Assembly (NCBI GenBank): GCA_910585075.1
Contig: CAJUED010000021.1
Span: forward strand, 1-61,300
DNA: 61,300 bases
Direction: 5' to 3'
Source of the DNA: an uncultured Lachnospiraceae bacterium
Lineage (GTDB): Bacteria; Bacillota; Clostridia; Lachnospirales; Lachnospiraceae
Shown here: positions 26,155 to 34,671 of the stretch, piece by piece
How positions within the stretch are numbered: the stretch's first letter is position 1
Layout of the letters: every line of letters starts with the position of its first letter
Position numbers and translations under genes: made by a program
The notes under the pieces: generated by a model
Database searches by the model: none
Told to the model about the DNA's origin: nothing
Seen by the model: the letters and a program-made list of their open reading frames with translations, nothing else

Positions 26155-27267
26155 TTACAGTTTCATAACTACCGGGTTACAGCTGTTCATGGTGGCCTGC
26201 ACAAAGTTCTCCGCTCCGTGTCCCGCCGTTTTATGGCAGCGGATTCGTCTGTCCTCCACCATGATGTACCCCGGGCAGCTGAACTGATCCTGGGGAGTCA
26301 CCACGCCGCCCTCAAGGCCGGCAGCCGCCGTGATAATCTTAAAGGTGGAGCCGGGTTCATAAGTATCATTGATGCATCCGTTTCTCCACATGGCATTTAA
26401 TAACTCCTGCTTTTTTTCTTCCGTTATTCCTTCCTGTTCCGTCCCTTCCGGTAAATCATAGGGGTTATTTAAATCAAATTCCGGTACATCCACCATAGCC
26501 ATAATTTCCCCATTCTGGGGATTCATGACCAGTATGGATACCCGCTCCGCCTCCTTGGTTTCCATCACCTGTTTGGCCAGCTGGGTGGCGTAGCTTTGGA
26601 TATTCATGTCCAGGCTGATATACAGGTCATTGCCTGCTATCGGGTCCACCCTCTCCTCGCCTGCCGCATCCAGCTCAACTCCTCTGGCGTCCGTCACCGT
26701 GAGAATGGTTCCCTCCTGCCCTTTCAGATATTCTTCGTATTTCACCTCAAGTCCTATAATCCCCTGGTTGTCTCCTCCGGTAAATCCCAGCACCTTGGAT
26801 GCAAGGGAGCCGTAGGGATAATAACGCTTGTAATCTTCGTCCACCTTGACGCCCTCTAAGTTATAAGCCCTTATGGCATCCCCTTTTTCTTTATCCACAT
26901 TGCTTTTGATTCTCTCTATGGCGGAGTATTTCTCCACCCGCTTCCTCACATATTCCTCCGAAAGGTCCAGCTCCTTGCTTAAAACCTCCACAATCTTTTC
27001 CGGCTCTTTAATCTGATTGTGGATGACCGAGATGGTGCAGACGGTTTTATTGTCCGCAATCACCGTGCCGTTGGCATCCAGTATTCTTCCTCTGGCGGCC
27101 TTGATGCTCCTTTCCCTCTCGTGGAGCTCTTTTGCCTTTTCCGTATAATAATCCGATTGAAACACCATCAGATAGACAAGCCTTCCTCCTAGAACCGCAA
27201 ATATCAGGAGACAGGCAAAAAATATGGTGACAATCTTTTTTCTGTTATAAGTCTTATTTTTCAGCAA
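26155..27267 (-). pseudogene. N-terminal half of split penicillin-binding protein
   Basis: 370 codons. A cytoplasmic basic start, a membrane anchor at about 12-34 (IVTIFFACLLIFAVLGGRLVYLMV), a PBP dimerisation domain, then the start of the transpeptidase domain with the active-site GSTFK (Ser307) and SCN (362-364). Frame is lost four codons after NPV at a stop (26155-26157) supplied by the element. The KTG-box region is missing here and lies at 20320-21003. The gene follows the other dcw PBP (27552-29843), a position that matches pbpB-spoVD in Bacillus, so a spoVD-like role is inferred. No PASTA domain is visible in either half. Confidence 0.9.
26157..26182. other. Right attachment site of the 5.2-kb element
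   Basis: Arm ACAGTTTCATAA (26157-26168), 2 bp, then core ACCGGGTTACAG (26171-26182). Joined to the left site on a circle, the arms would lie 18 bp apart, with the centre of symmetry inside the core at GG-TT-AC. Confidence 0.8.
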
Positions 27268-27349
27268 TCATCCTCCTTTCCTCCCGCCCTTTCAGGCCGG
27301 GACAGGCAAACGGACCGTATGTCCTGCGAACCATCCTTATACCAAACAA

Positions 27350-27409
27350 AATAACCTCGCAAGACAGGTATATATTATTACAATTTATTACCTGTATTGC
27401 GAGGTTATT
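27350..27409 (-). terminator. Strong bidirectional hairpin between the two PBP genes
   Basis: Arms of 21 bp with one mismatch (AATAACCTCGCAA-x-ACAGGTA at 27350-27370; its complement at 27389-27409), loop 18 nt. Reading leftward it is followed by TTTTG. It should end transcription from the upstream ftsL-PBP unit, so the split PBP and mraY need their own promoter, which I did not pinpoint in the 284-bp gap. Confidence 0.75.
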
Positions 27410-27551
27410 CTTTTCCTGTGAAAAAACACTATTTTCAGCCTGTCAGACCTGCAGTATGTTTACATTTTACTTTGCGCTCTGCCTATTTCCCAATTTGCAG
27501 AATATATGCCGCACAAGATGAATATTAAATATGCTTATAACAGTATTATTT

Positions 27552-29843
27552 CTATGTCTCAGGCTCCCCTTCGGCCGCCGGTGATACCTCTGGTGATGGT
27601 GAAATCTGGGACTGCGCACCCTCCTCATAGCTTCCCCCAAGGGACGCGCCGGTTTCCGGGTCTACATACTCTCCTGTCTCCGGGTCGATGGCATAGCCGG
27701 TCTCCGGGTCAATGGGAAATGTGAGCCATATCTTCTGGGGTTCATTTTCTGCCCCTTCGCCTTCTCCGTTTCCGTCTTCGCCGCCCGGAGAGCCTTCCGG
27801 CGTGTTTTCTCCTTCCGTTCCGGTCTCTCCTTCCGCGCCCTCCGGCGTATCTCCTCCTTCGCCTTCCTCACCTTCCTCCGGGCTTCCTTCCGTAATGGGA
27901 GGGGTCATGATTTCAATCTGCAGCTCCTCTAATTCCTCCCGCTCCTTGTCCGTGAGCTCTTCCGTCATAAAGATGCCTTTATAAGGAAGGACTTCGGTGA
28001 GAATGCCTTTTACAATCCTTGTGGCAAATTTTGCATCGTCCATGATGCGGCCGGGCACGTTGGGTCTGTCCACCACCACATAAATGGCTATCTCCGGGTC
28101 GTCTATGGGTGCATAACCCAAAAAGGACACCACATACTCCAAATTTCCACGGGGCAGCGTCTCCGCCGTTCCCGTCTTGCCCCCAATCATATATCCGGCA
28201 GGCCTTGCGGTCTTCCCCGTTCCATTTTCCCCGGATACCACCGTATTGCACATTTCACGCACCTTTGCGGATGTGGTTTCCGATATGGTCTGCTTTAATA
28301 ATCTGGGCTCTATGTTCTGTACCGTAGCCCCGGAAGGGCTGATAATTTTACTCACCACATGAGGCTCATAGTAATATCCCCCGTTAATCAGGGAACAGAA
28401 CCCGGCCATCATCTCAATCATGGTGGCGTTGTATCCCTGTCCGAAGCTGTTGGTTGCAAGCTCCGTTGGGCCTATGGTATCTTTGGTATAAACCAGACTT
28501 GCGGTTCTGGCCTCCCCTGCAAGGTCAATGTTGGTTTTCAGTCCAATGTTAAAAATGTGTTGAAAATCAATAAATGTCTCTTTTCCTGTTTTCTGGGCTA
28601 TGTACATCATGTTCACGTTACAGGAGCGCTCTATGGCCTGTGTAACGGTCAGGTAACCGTCTCCGTATCTGTTATGACATCTGATCTTTTCCCCGCCTAT
28701 CTCAAGCCGCCCTTCGCAGTTGAAGCTTTCGTTACCGGTGATACTGCCGCTCTCTATTCCCGCCGCCACCGTAAAAGGTTTTGACACGGAACCCGGCTCG
28801 TAAGTATCGTTGATGCAGAAGTTCTTCCACAATGCATTTAAATGCCTGTAAAAAACATCCGGGTCGCTGGTGATGGTGTCTATATTTTCCTCGGTGATAT
28901 ACTCCCCGGTTACCTTGTCGTTCTCATCCAGAATCGGCATGCCAATCAGAGCTTCCTCATTTCTGGTGTCATTCAGGTTAAAAACCGGATATCCCGCCAT
29001 GGCCAGAACCTCTCCGCTGTTCACATCCATAATGATGCAGCCTGTATTGCGGGAGCCGTTTCCATCGTGGGCATTATTCTTATATTCATCATCGTGTTTC
29101 TTTAAATACTTTTCCACAATTCTCTGCATATTTGAATCGATGGTTGTCACAATGCTGTTGCCGTCCTCGGCGGGTATGGTTGTCCGCTCCAAGTTGGAGT
29201 CATCGTTCAGATAGCCATATTCTCTGCCCGGAGTGCCGGATAAAACATCATTGTAATATTCTTCCAGCCCGTAGGAACCCACATTGTCGCTGGTAGTAAA
29301 TCCAATCACATCGCAGGCAAGAGTGTTGCCTGGGTAAACTCTCTTATACTCCTCCTCAAACCAGATACCGTTTATCTTGGAATCCTCCGCATTCTGTAGT
29401 TCCAGAAAGCCTTCGATTTCCTCGTATTCTAACCGCCTTGCCAGCACCCGGTAGCGGGAAGTCTCGCTGTTTGCTTCTATATAAGAACGCACACTGTTTA
29501 TATCAATTCCAAACTCACTGCGCAGCGCATTTAAAGTGGGCTCTAAATACTCGCCTTTCTTGTCCGTGATTGCCACAGCGTCCAGAATCACATTGTAAAC
29601 CTTCTCGCTGGATGCCAGCACGCTGCCGTTGGCGTCATATATCGTGCCCCGCTTAAAGGGCAGGGTTTTGCTGTCATATCTCTGCTGGGAAAGTACCTGC
29701 TTTTTGTAGCGCTCTCCATTATCCCTTGTAATCGTAAACAGACGATAGGTCAATCCGACAAAAGCCAGCAGTATGAATAGAAACAATACCACCAGCTTTT
29801 TCTGCATTTTTATTGTAAGTTTATTATATTTCTTCCTGCTCAT
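27552..29843 (-). CDS. Class B penicillin-binding protein (FtsI/PbpB-like)
   Basis: A 763-residue DD-transpeptidase of septal or cortex peptidoglycan. A membrane anchor lies at about 16-36, then the dimerisation domain, then the transpeptidase domain with SVSK (Ser352), SCN (407-409) and KTG (556-558), all intact. After about residue 640 comes a 120-residue low-complexity tail rich in Glu, Gly and Pro (repeated PEG/EGE units), in place of PASTA domains. It is placed after ftsL, the usual position of pbpB. It is similar across its length to the split PBP, so the pair is probably a duplication. Confidence 0.92.
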   Translation of the reverse strand: MSRKKYNKLTIKMQKKLVVLFLFILLAFVGLTYRLFTITRDNGERYKKQVLSQQRYDSKTLPFKRGTIYDANGSVLASSEKVYNVILDAVAITDKKGEYLEPTLNALRSEFGIDINSVRSYIEANSETSRYRVLARRLEYEEIEGFLELQNAEDSKINGIWFEEEYKRVYPGNTLACDVIGFTTSDNVGSYGLEEYYNDVLSGTPGREYGYLNDDSNLERTTIPAEDGNSIVTTIDSNMQRIVEKYLKKHDDEYKNNAHDGNGSRNTGCIIMDVNSGEVLAMAGYPVFNLNDTRNEEALIGMPILDENDKVTGEYITEENIDTITSDPDVFYRHLNALWKNFCINDTYEPGSVSKPFTVAAGIESGSITGNESFNCEGRLEIGGEKIRCHNRYGDGYLTVTQAIERSCNVNMMYIAQKTGKETFIDFQHIFNIGLKTNIDLAGEARTASLVYTKDTIGPTELATNSFGQGYNATMIEMMAGFCSLINGGYYYEPHVVSKIISPSGATVQNIEPRLLKQTISETTSAKVREMCNTVVSGENGTGKTARPAGYMIGGKTGTAETLPRGNLEYVVSFLGYAPIDDPEIAIYVVVDRPNVPGRIMDDAKFATRIVKGILTEVLPYKGIFMTEELTDKEREELEELQIEIMTPPITEGSPEEGEEGEGGDTPEGAEGETGTEGENTPEGSPGGEDGNGEGEGAENEPQKIWLTFPIDPETGYAIDPETGEYVDPETGASLGGSYEEGAQSQISPSPEVSPAAEGEPET

Positions 29844-29938
29844 TCCTACCTCTCAAATTCGGCCTGGGCGCACATCCAAAATGTGTTCGGCATACCCGCT
29901 TATGATGCTGATATCAGCGATTCGTCGGCCTTGATGCT

Positions 29939-30030
29939 AATCTGCTTTATCCGGAAATGTTACCGGCCGGAATGCCAATCTGCCTTATCCGGAAATGTTA
30001 CCGGCCGGAATGTTTATCTGCTTTAATTGG
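29939..30030. repeat. 38-bp tandem repeat behind ftsL
   Basis: Units start at 29939, 29977 and 30015 (AATCTGC or TTATCTGC), with a nearly identical TTATCCGGAAATGTTACCGG inside. About 2.4 copies, plus a degenerate edge to the left. The last partial unit overlaps the ftsL stop codon, so the expansion lies in the ftsL-PBP intergenic gap. Confidence 0.85.
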
Positions 30031-30511
30031 GAAGGCTGCCCGTCTGCCTGATATAATCGCTTCCCTCTCCATTGAATGTGATAATCTGTCCTTCCTGGGC
30101 ATAAATCATACCGAGCTCCTGTATGGCAACCCGCTTTACTTCCTCCAAATCCACATTATTGGTTATTCTGCTGTAATTCTCATCATTATCCAGTCTAAGC
30201 TCATTTAAACGGCTCTCCAATGCCGCAATATGCTCAATGCTGTTGGTAATATCCGACTGCAGCGTCAGATACCAGGTGAGAATCAGCCCCGCCGCCACCA
30301 TAGCCGTAGCCATAAAAAGCACGGAACCTATACTCATGTGCCGGAGCCTCTCCCTGTTCTTGCGTGTTCTGGCGCTTACTTTTTTCTCAGGCTCTCTCTG
30401 ATAATCAGGGACTACCTGCAGTTTTCTGGCAGTATTTCCCTGCACATAAACGTTGTTTCCGTGCGTAGTATATGCAGTTCTTCTTCTGTTAGCCTCGTTG
30501 TTTACTGCCAT
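30023..30511 (-). CDS. ftsL: Cell division protein FtsL-like
   Basis: A 162-residue bitopic protein from MAVNNEANRRRTAY, with GGAGG upstream (a longer frame to 30592 is rejected). The N-terminal cytoplasmic part is basic. One membrane helix (SVLFMATAMVAAGLILTWYL) is followed by a coiled coil (IEHIAALESRLNELRLDNDE) and a short tail VKRVAIQELGMIYAQ, the typical FtsL/DivIC pattern. Between rsmH and a class B PBP it is expected to recruit that PBP to the divisome. Confidence 0.85.
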   Translation of the reverse strand: MAVNNEANRRRTAYTTHGNNVYVQGNTARKLQVVPDYQREPEKKVSARTRKNRERLRHMSIGSVLFMATAMVAAGLILTWYLTLQSDITNSIEHIAALESRLNELRLDNDENYSRITNNVDLEEVKRVAIQELGMIYAQEGQIITFNGEGSDYIRQTGSLPN

Positions 30512-30591
30512 TATAACCTCCACACTGCCAGTCGTTTCAAAGACAGATATCGATGCACAAATTATAATTGTCTGCGATATCAGACGAAACA

Positions 30592-31539
30592 TCAGCAGTC
30601 ATTTTCACTTTTTTCAAAAATCCGCAGTTTCGCGCTCCCAGCTCTGGGATTTTCCGTCAATTCTTTCTCCCCCGGCAAGATGGGTTTGCCGGTTATCACC
30701 TTCCCCTTACTTACCTTTCCGCATACACATACCGGAAAACTCGGAGGGCATGTGCACGGATTTGCAGCCTGTTTGAAGGCCGTTTTTACAATTCGATCTT
30801 CCAGAGAATGGAAAGTTATAATACACAGCCTTCCCCCTGGTTTCAGCAGCTCTATCAGCTCCTCCAGAGACTCTTTCAGCACCTCTAACTCTCTGTTACA
30901 CTCTATCCGCAGAGCCTGAAAGGTACGCTTGGAGGGATGTCCTCCCTCCGCCCGGCATTTGGCCGGAATCGCCGCCTTTATAATTTCATTTAATTCCTCT
31001 GTAGTTTCTATGGGCTTTTGCTGTCTTGCCCTTACAATATGCTTTGCAATGTTCTTTGCAAACCGTTCTTCCCCGTAATCCCGGATAACCCGGTACAGCT
31101 CTCCCTCTCCATAGCCGTTAACGATATCTCCGGCCGTCAGGGACTGGCGGGTATCCATTCTCATATCAAGAGGCGTATTAAAGCGATATGAAAATCCTCT
31201 CTCCTTTGTGTCTAACTGATAGGAGGACACTCCCAAATCCAGCATCATTCCATCTATACCGGATATTCCAAGGCCCGCCAGTATCTCCTTTGTACTGCGG
31301 TAATTTCCTCTTACAATCGTAACCTTGTCCCCAAACCGGGAAAGCCGCTCTCCTGCCGCTTCTATAGCCGCACCGTCCTGGTCGATTCCGATGAGCCTCC
31401 CGCCTTCCGTAAGTCTTCCTGCAATCTCAAAGGAATGGCCGCCGCCTCCTAAGGTGCCGTCTACATAAAGCCCTGTCGGATGAATCTTAAGTCCTTCAAT
31501 TGTTTCTTCCAGTAAAACCGACGTGTGTTCAAACGTCAT
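30592..31539 (-). CDS. rsmH: 16S rRNA m4C1402 methyltransferase RsmH
   Basis: N4-methylates C1402 of 16S rRNA. About 315 residues from the ATG at 31539 (MTFEHTSVLLEETIEGL), with GGAGG 7 bp upstream. The SAM loop is YVDGTLGGGGHS, with MLDLGVSSYQLD and the C-terminal NPRAGSAKLRIFEK. It starts 23 bp after the mraZ stop and is followed by ftsL. Confidence 0.96.
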   Translation of the reverse strand: MTFEHTSVLLEETIEGLKIHPTGLYVDGTLGGGGHSFEIAGRLTEGGRLIGIDQDGAAIEAAGERLSRFGDKVTIVRGNYRSTKEILAGLGISGIDGMMLDLGVSSYQLDTKERGFSYRFNTPLDMRMDTRQSLTAGDIVNGYGEGELYRVIRDYGEERFAKNIAKHIVRARQQKPIETTEELNEIIKAAIPAKCRAEGGHPSKRTFQALRIECNRELEVLKESLEELIELLKPGGRLCIITFHSLEDRIVKTAFKQAANPCTCPPSFPVCVCGKVSKGKVITGKPILPGEKELTENPRAGSAKLRIFEKSENDC

Positions 31540-31561
31540 TTCCATACCTCCGGGCTTGCAT

Positions 31562-31993
31562 TTAAATTCCAATTCCAAGTTCAATCATGTGCTTTGAAAT
31601 TTCTTCCATATCCTGATAGGTTACGGTGCCTTCCCATCTGTCTCTGCTCCAGATTTCCACCCTGTTTCCCACACCTACTAATACGGCGTCTTTGGTAATT
31701 CCTGCAAAATCCCGAAGCACAGCAGGCAGAAGAATCCTTCCCTGCTTGTCCACCTCCACGCTGGCGGCCCCGGCTAAGAAAAAGCGGGTAAACTGCCTTG
31801 CTTCCTTATCAATCATGGGAAGCCCACGCAGCTTTTCTTCAAAGACCTTCCATTCAGGTTCATCAAACACAAACAAACATCCATCCATTCCCTTGGTCAC
31901 GACAAATTCATCGCCCAATACTTCCCGGAATTTGGATGGAATGATAAGTCTGCCCTTGGCATCTATTGTATGGTTGTATTCGCCCATAAACAT
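31562..31993 (-). CDS. mraZ: Transcriptional regulator MraZ
   Basis: The dcw cluster regulator of the AbrB-like double-SpoVT fold, 143 residues from MFMGEYNHTIDAKGRLIIPSK. Two halves each carry a DxKGR motif (DAKGRLIIP and DKQGRILLP). It binds direct repeats in its own promoter; such repeats are seen at 32152-32196. It is the first gene of the leftward dcw operon. Confidence 0.95.
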   Translation of the reverse strand: MFMGEYNHTIDAKGRLIIPSKFREVLGDEFVVTKGMDGCLFVFDEPEWKVFEEKLRGLPMIDKEARQFTRFFLAGAASVEVDKQGRILLPAVLRDFAGITKDAVLVGVGNRVEIWSRDRWEGTVTYQDMEEISKHMIELGIGI

Positions 31994-32151
31994 ATGCAAT
32001 CACCTGTCCGGCCTCACTGCCTTTCCACCTGCGCCCTCACCCTGAAAACACTTTTCCTTCTGAGCGGCCCGGAACGTGTTTAAAATGCTTTCTACCAGAT
32101 GTGCGGGAATGATTTCCAAACCCACTCCGGCGTAAAAAAATCTCCTTGTCT

Positions 32152-32196
32152 CCACTTTCTACCACATTTCAAACACTATCTACCACTTTCAACCAC
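32152..32196 (-). promoter_or_regulatory. MraZ-box: five GTGG-like direct repeats
   Basis: On the plus strand CCAC or its variant occurs at 32152, 32162, 32173 (ACAC), 32183 and 32193, spaced 10, 11, 10 and 10 bp. On the minus strand these read AAGTGG or AGTGGT. A further CCAC is at 32122, in phase three turns away, and others at 32300 and 32324. The spacing matches MraZ operators known from other bacteria. The box lies 160-200 bp upstream of mraZ, so the leader is long. Confidence 0.75.
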
Positions 32197-32235
32197 TCAT
32201 GGGTCTATTCTACCTCAATTCAGAACCCAGCGCAA

Positions 32236-32277
32236 GAAAAAAAATGCGCCCGGCAGACCCCTGCCGGACGCGTTTTT
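32236..32277 (-). terminator. Bidirectional terminator between lgt and mraZ
   Basis: Stem CCGGCAG/CTGCCGG extended by GCG/CGC (32245-32272), with an A run on the left and a T run on the right, so it can act in both directions. Leftward it ends lgt transcription before the MraZ operator. Confidence 0.9.
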
Positions 32278-32442
32278 CACTCAATTTTCTGTTTTTTCAC
32301 CACATATGGTGTCCTACTTTGAACCACTTTACCAGATATTGTGATGATAATTATAATATTTTTTCAAAAATTTTTCCAAGGCAAGTGTATCTCCTTTCCT
32401 TGGCACAAACCTTCCCTGTACATCCCTATTCCCGTCTGGTCC

Positions 32443-33303
32443 TCATTTCTGCTGCCTGCTAAGGCGCATTCTCACCACCACATCACAGATCACAGAACCC
32501 ACAAACAGCACTATCGCCAGCACCTGAGAAACAGGCACCGTCGTGCCGGGAATAAACAGCTGGTCCGTCCTGATTCCCTCTATCCAGGCTCTCCCCAGCC
32601 CATAACCTCCTAAGTATAAAAGGGCAATCTCACCCTCGAATTTCTTGTGCTTCCAGTACAATAAAATAAGAGCCAGCACCCCCAGATTCCACAGGCTTTC
32701 ATACAAAAAGGTGGGATGAACCTGAATGTAATTTATCCCCTCCTCCATGTGCGCCGCTATAGACTGGGAAATATCCCCCGGCCGTACTGCTGCCGCCGGA
32801 AGACGCATGGCAAAAAAATTATCCGTATATTCTCCAAAAACCTCCCGGTTGGTGAAGTTCCCCCACCTGCCGATAGCCTGTCCCAGAATAAGGCCCGTCA
32901 CGCCGGTATCCGCCATGCGGAAAGCATTTTGCTTTTTTATCTTTGCATAGACAAATAAGGTGATAAAGGCCGTAATCACACCTCCATATATGGCCAGTCC
33001 TCCCTGCCTGATGTTAAAAATATTGATCAGATTATTTTTATACTGGTCCCATGCAAAAATCACATAATAAATTCTCGCACCAATAATAGAAAGAATAACC
33101 GCATAAATGGCAAAATCCCAATAAAGCTCCGGGTCCTGCCCCGACCGCTTTGCCTGCCATGCCGCTATTAAAATACCGCCGATTACGCCAATTCCTATAA
33201 TGACGCCGTAAAGGGCAATCTCAAAGCCAAATACGCTGAAGCTCTTAGGCACGTTTCTTAAATAAATTCCCATATTGGGAAAAGCAATATCCATTAAATC
33301 CAT
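32443..33303 (-). CDS. lgt: Prolipoprotein diacylglyceryl transferase
   Basis: Attaches diacylglycerol to the lipobox Cys of prolipoproteins in the membrane, for example the TrpX-like protein at 23027. It is 286 residues with seven hydrophobic segments and the signature IGRWGNFTNREVFG near residue 145. The YGGVI and HPTFLYESLWNLG segments are conserved. It lies upstream of the dcw promoter. Confidence 0.95.
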   Translation of the reverse strand: MDLMDIAFPNMGIYLRNVPKSFSVFGFEIALYGVIIGIGVIGGILIAAWQAKRSGQDPELYWDFAIYAVILSIIGARIYYVIFAWDQYKNNLINIFNIRQGGLAIYGGVITAFITLFVYAKIKKQNAFRMADTGVTGLILGQAIGRWGNFTNREVFGEYTDNFFAMRLPAAAVRPGDISQSIAAHMEEGINYIQVHPTFLYESLWNLGVLALILLYWKHKKFEGEIALLYLGGYGLGRAWIEGIRTDQLFIPGTTVPVSQVLAIVLFVGSVICDVVVRMRLSRQQK

Positions 33304-33338
33304 ATTTATTCCTCATTTCAGAGCGTTTACGCGACGGG

Positions 33339-33400
33339 GCAATGTAAATCTTCGATTTAAAGCAAATTTCAGATTTGATATAAACTTAAGTTTACATTGC
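33339..33400. repeat. Inverted repeat between lgt and ychF
   Basis: GCAATGTAAA (33339-33348) and TTTACATTGC (33391-33400) are perfect 10-bp arms. An inner palindrome AAACTTAAGTTT is present. The sequence GCAATGTAAATC (33339-33350) recurs on the minus strand at 34669-34680, spanning the integrase stop codon. Confidence 0.5.
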
Positions 33401-33455
33401 TATCAAAACAATCTGTGACACTCCGGTACAAATTGCATGTGATACAAAATTCTAC

Positions 33456-34553
33456 TTATACATTGAAGCGGAACAAAATTACATCCCCGTCCTTCACCAC
33501 ATAATCCTTGCCTTCCATACCTACCAGCCCTTTTTCTCTGGCTGCCGCCAGGGAGCCCTGCTCTAACAAATCCTTATAGTTAACTACCTCGGCCTTGATA
33601 AAACCGCGCTCAAAGTCGGTATGTATTTTCCCTGCCGCCTGGGGCGCCTTGGTCCCAATTGGAATCGTCCATGCTCTGGTCTCATCCTCCCCTGCGGTCA
33701 AAAAGCTCTGCAGGCCAAGCAGATGGTAACTTGCCCGGATCAACTTCTCAAGGCCCGACTCCTTAAGCCCCAAATCCTCAAGGAACATTGCCTTCTCATC
33801 CTCATCCAGTTCGGAAATTTCCTGCTCTATCTGCGCGCAGATTACAAACACCTCGCTGCCATTTTCCGCCGCAAACTCCCGAACTGCCTGAACGCCTTTA
33901 TTCCCGGCTCCGTCATCTGCCAGGTCATCTTCACTGACATTGGCGGCAAAAATTACAGGCTTGCCTGTCAGCAGGTTATAAGAGTTCAAAAGGGCCTGTT
34001 CGTCCTCATCCTCCGTCTCATAACTGCCGGCGCTTTTCCCTTCCTCCAGGTGAGCCTTAAGCCCTTGCAAAAGAGCTGCTTCCTTAGCAAGGGACTTGTC
34101 CATCTTCGCCGCCTTCCCTGTCTTGGCAATCCTGCGCTCCAAAATTTCAAGGTCAGAAAAAATCAACTCTAAATTGATGGTTTCAATATCCCGCAACGGG
34201 TTAATGTTTCCATCCACATGTACCACATTTTCATCCTCAAAGCAGCGCACTACATGCACCACCGCATCTACTTCCCTGATGTGGCTTAAGAACTGGTTGC
34301 CCAGTCCTTCCCCTTTGGAGGCTCCCTTTACAAGACCGGCTATATCCACAAATTCAATGACAGCCGGCGTAACCTTCTTGGAGTGATACATATCCCCCAG
34401 GAGCTTAAGCCGCTCGTCCGGAACTGTCACAACACCTACATTGGGATCGATGGTACAGAATGGATAATTGGCGGATTCCGCACCTGCTTTTGTAAGTGAA
34501 TTAAATAATGTACTTTTTCCTACGTTGGGTAGTCCTACGATTCCTAATTTCAT
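33456..34553 (-). CDS. ychF: Ribosome-binding ATPase YchF/OLA1
   Basis: A P-loop NTPase of the Obg-related YchF family, 365 residues. G1 is GLPNVGKSTLFN at the N-terminus, G3 is DIAGLV, and the usual G4 region is changed to prefer ATP (NVSEDD). A coiled-coil insertion is followed by the C-terminal TGS domain containing RAWTIPIGTKAPQAAGKIHTDFERGFI. It marks the last core gene before accessory DNA. Confidence 0.97.
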   Translation of the reverse strand: MKLGIVGLPNVGKSTLFNSLTKAGAESANYPFCTIDPNVGVVTVPDERLKLLGDMYHSKKVTPAVIEFVDIAGLVKGASKGEGLGNQFLSHIREVDAVVHVVRCFEDENVVHVDGNINPLRDIETINLELIFSDLEILERRIAKTGKAAKMDKSLAKEAALLQGLKAHLEEGKSAGSYETEDEDEQALLNSYNLLTGKPVIFAANVSEDDLADDGAGNKGVQAVREFAAENGSEVFVICAQIEQEISELDEDEKAMFLEDLGLKESGLEKLIRASYHLLGLQSFLTAGEDETRAWTIPIGTKAPQAAGKIHTDFERGFIKAEVVNYKDLLEQGSLAAAREKGLVGMEGKDYVVKDGDVILFRFNV

Positions 34554-34617
34554 TTCTATCTATATCCTCCTTAAAAACCTTGATTTTATGCACTTTTGCA
34601 AAATTCTTGTTTCCTTA

Positions 34618-34637
34618 CCGCACCAATTCCGCACCAT
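34618..34637 (-). promoter_or_regulatory. Tandem CCGCACCA repeats beside the integrase gene
   Basis: CCGCACCAATT and CCGCACCATTT follow each other directly (period 11). They lie 35-54 bp from the integrase stop, where arm-type integrase binding sites often occur. Function is inferred. Confidence 0.4.
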
Positions 34638-34671
34638 TTTGACATTAAAATATGTAATTTTACATGGTGAT

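Larger units (their letters stand above)
20954..26182 (-). mobile_element. 5.2-kb serine-recombinase element interrupting a PBP gene
   Basis: Bounded by a perfect 12-bp direct repeat ACCGGGTTACAG at 20954-20965 and 26171-26182; the flanking bases differ on both sides. One copy belongs to the target, so the inserted length is 5,217 bp. Contents: a large serine recombinase and small upstream ORF (minus strand), then promoter, lipoprotein, permease and ATPase of an ABC importer with terminator (plus strand). There are no other phage or conjugation genes. The insertion point falls in the codons of the SCN active-site motif of the PBP, and deletion between the repeats is in frame. Confidence 0.9.
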
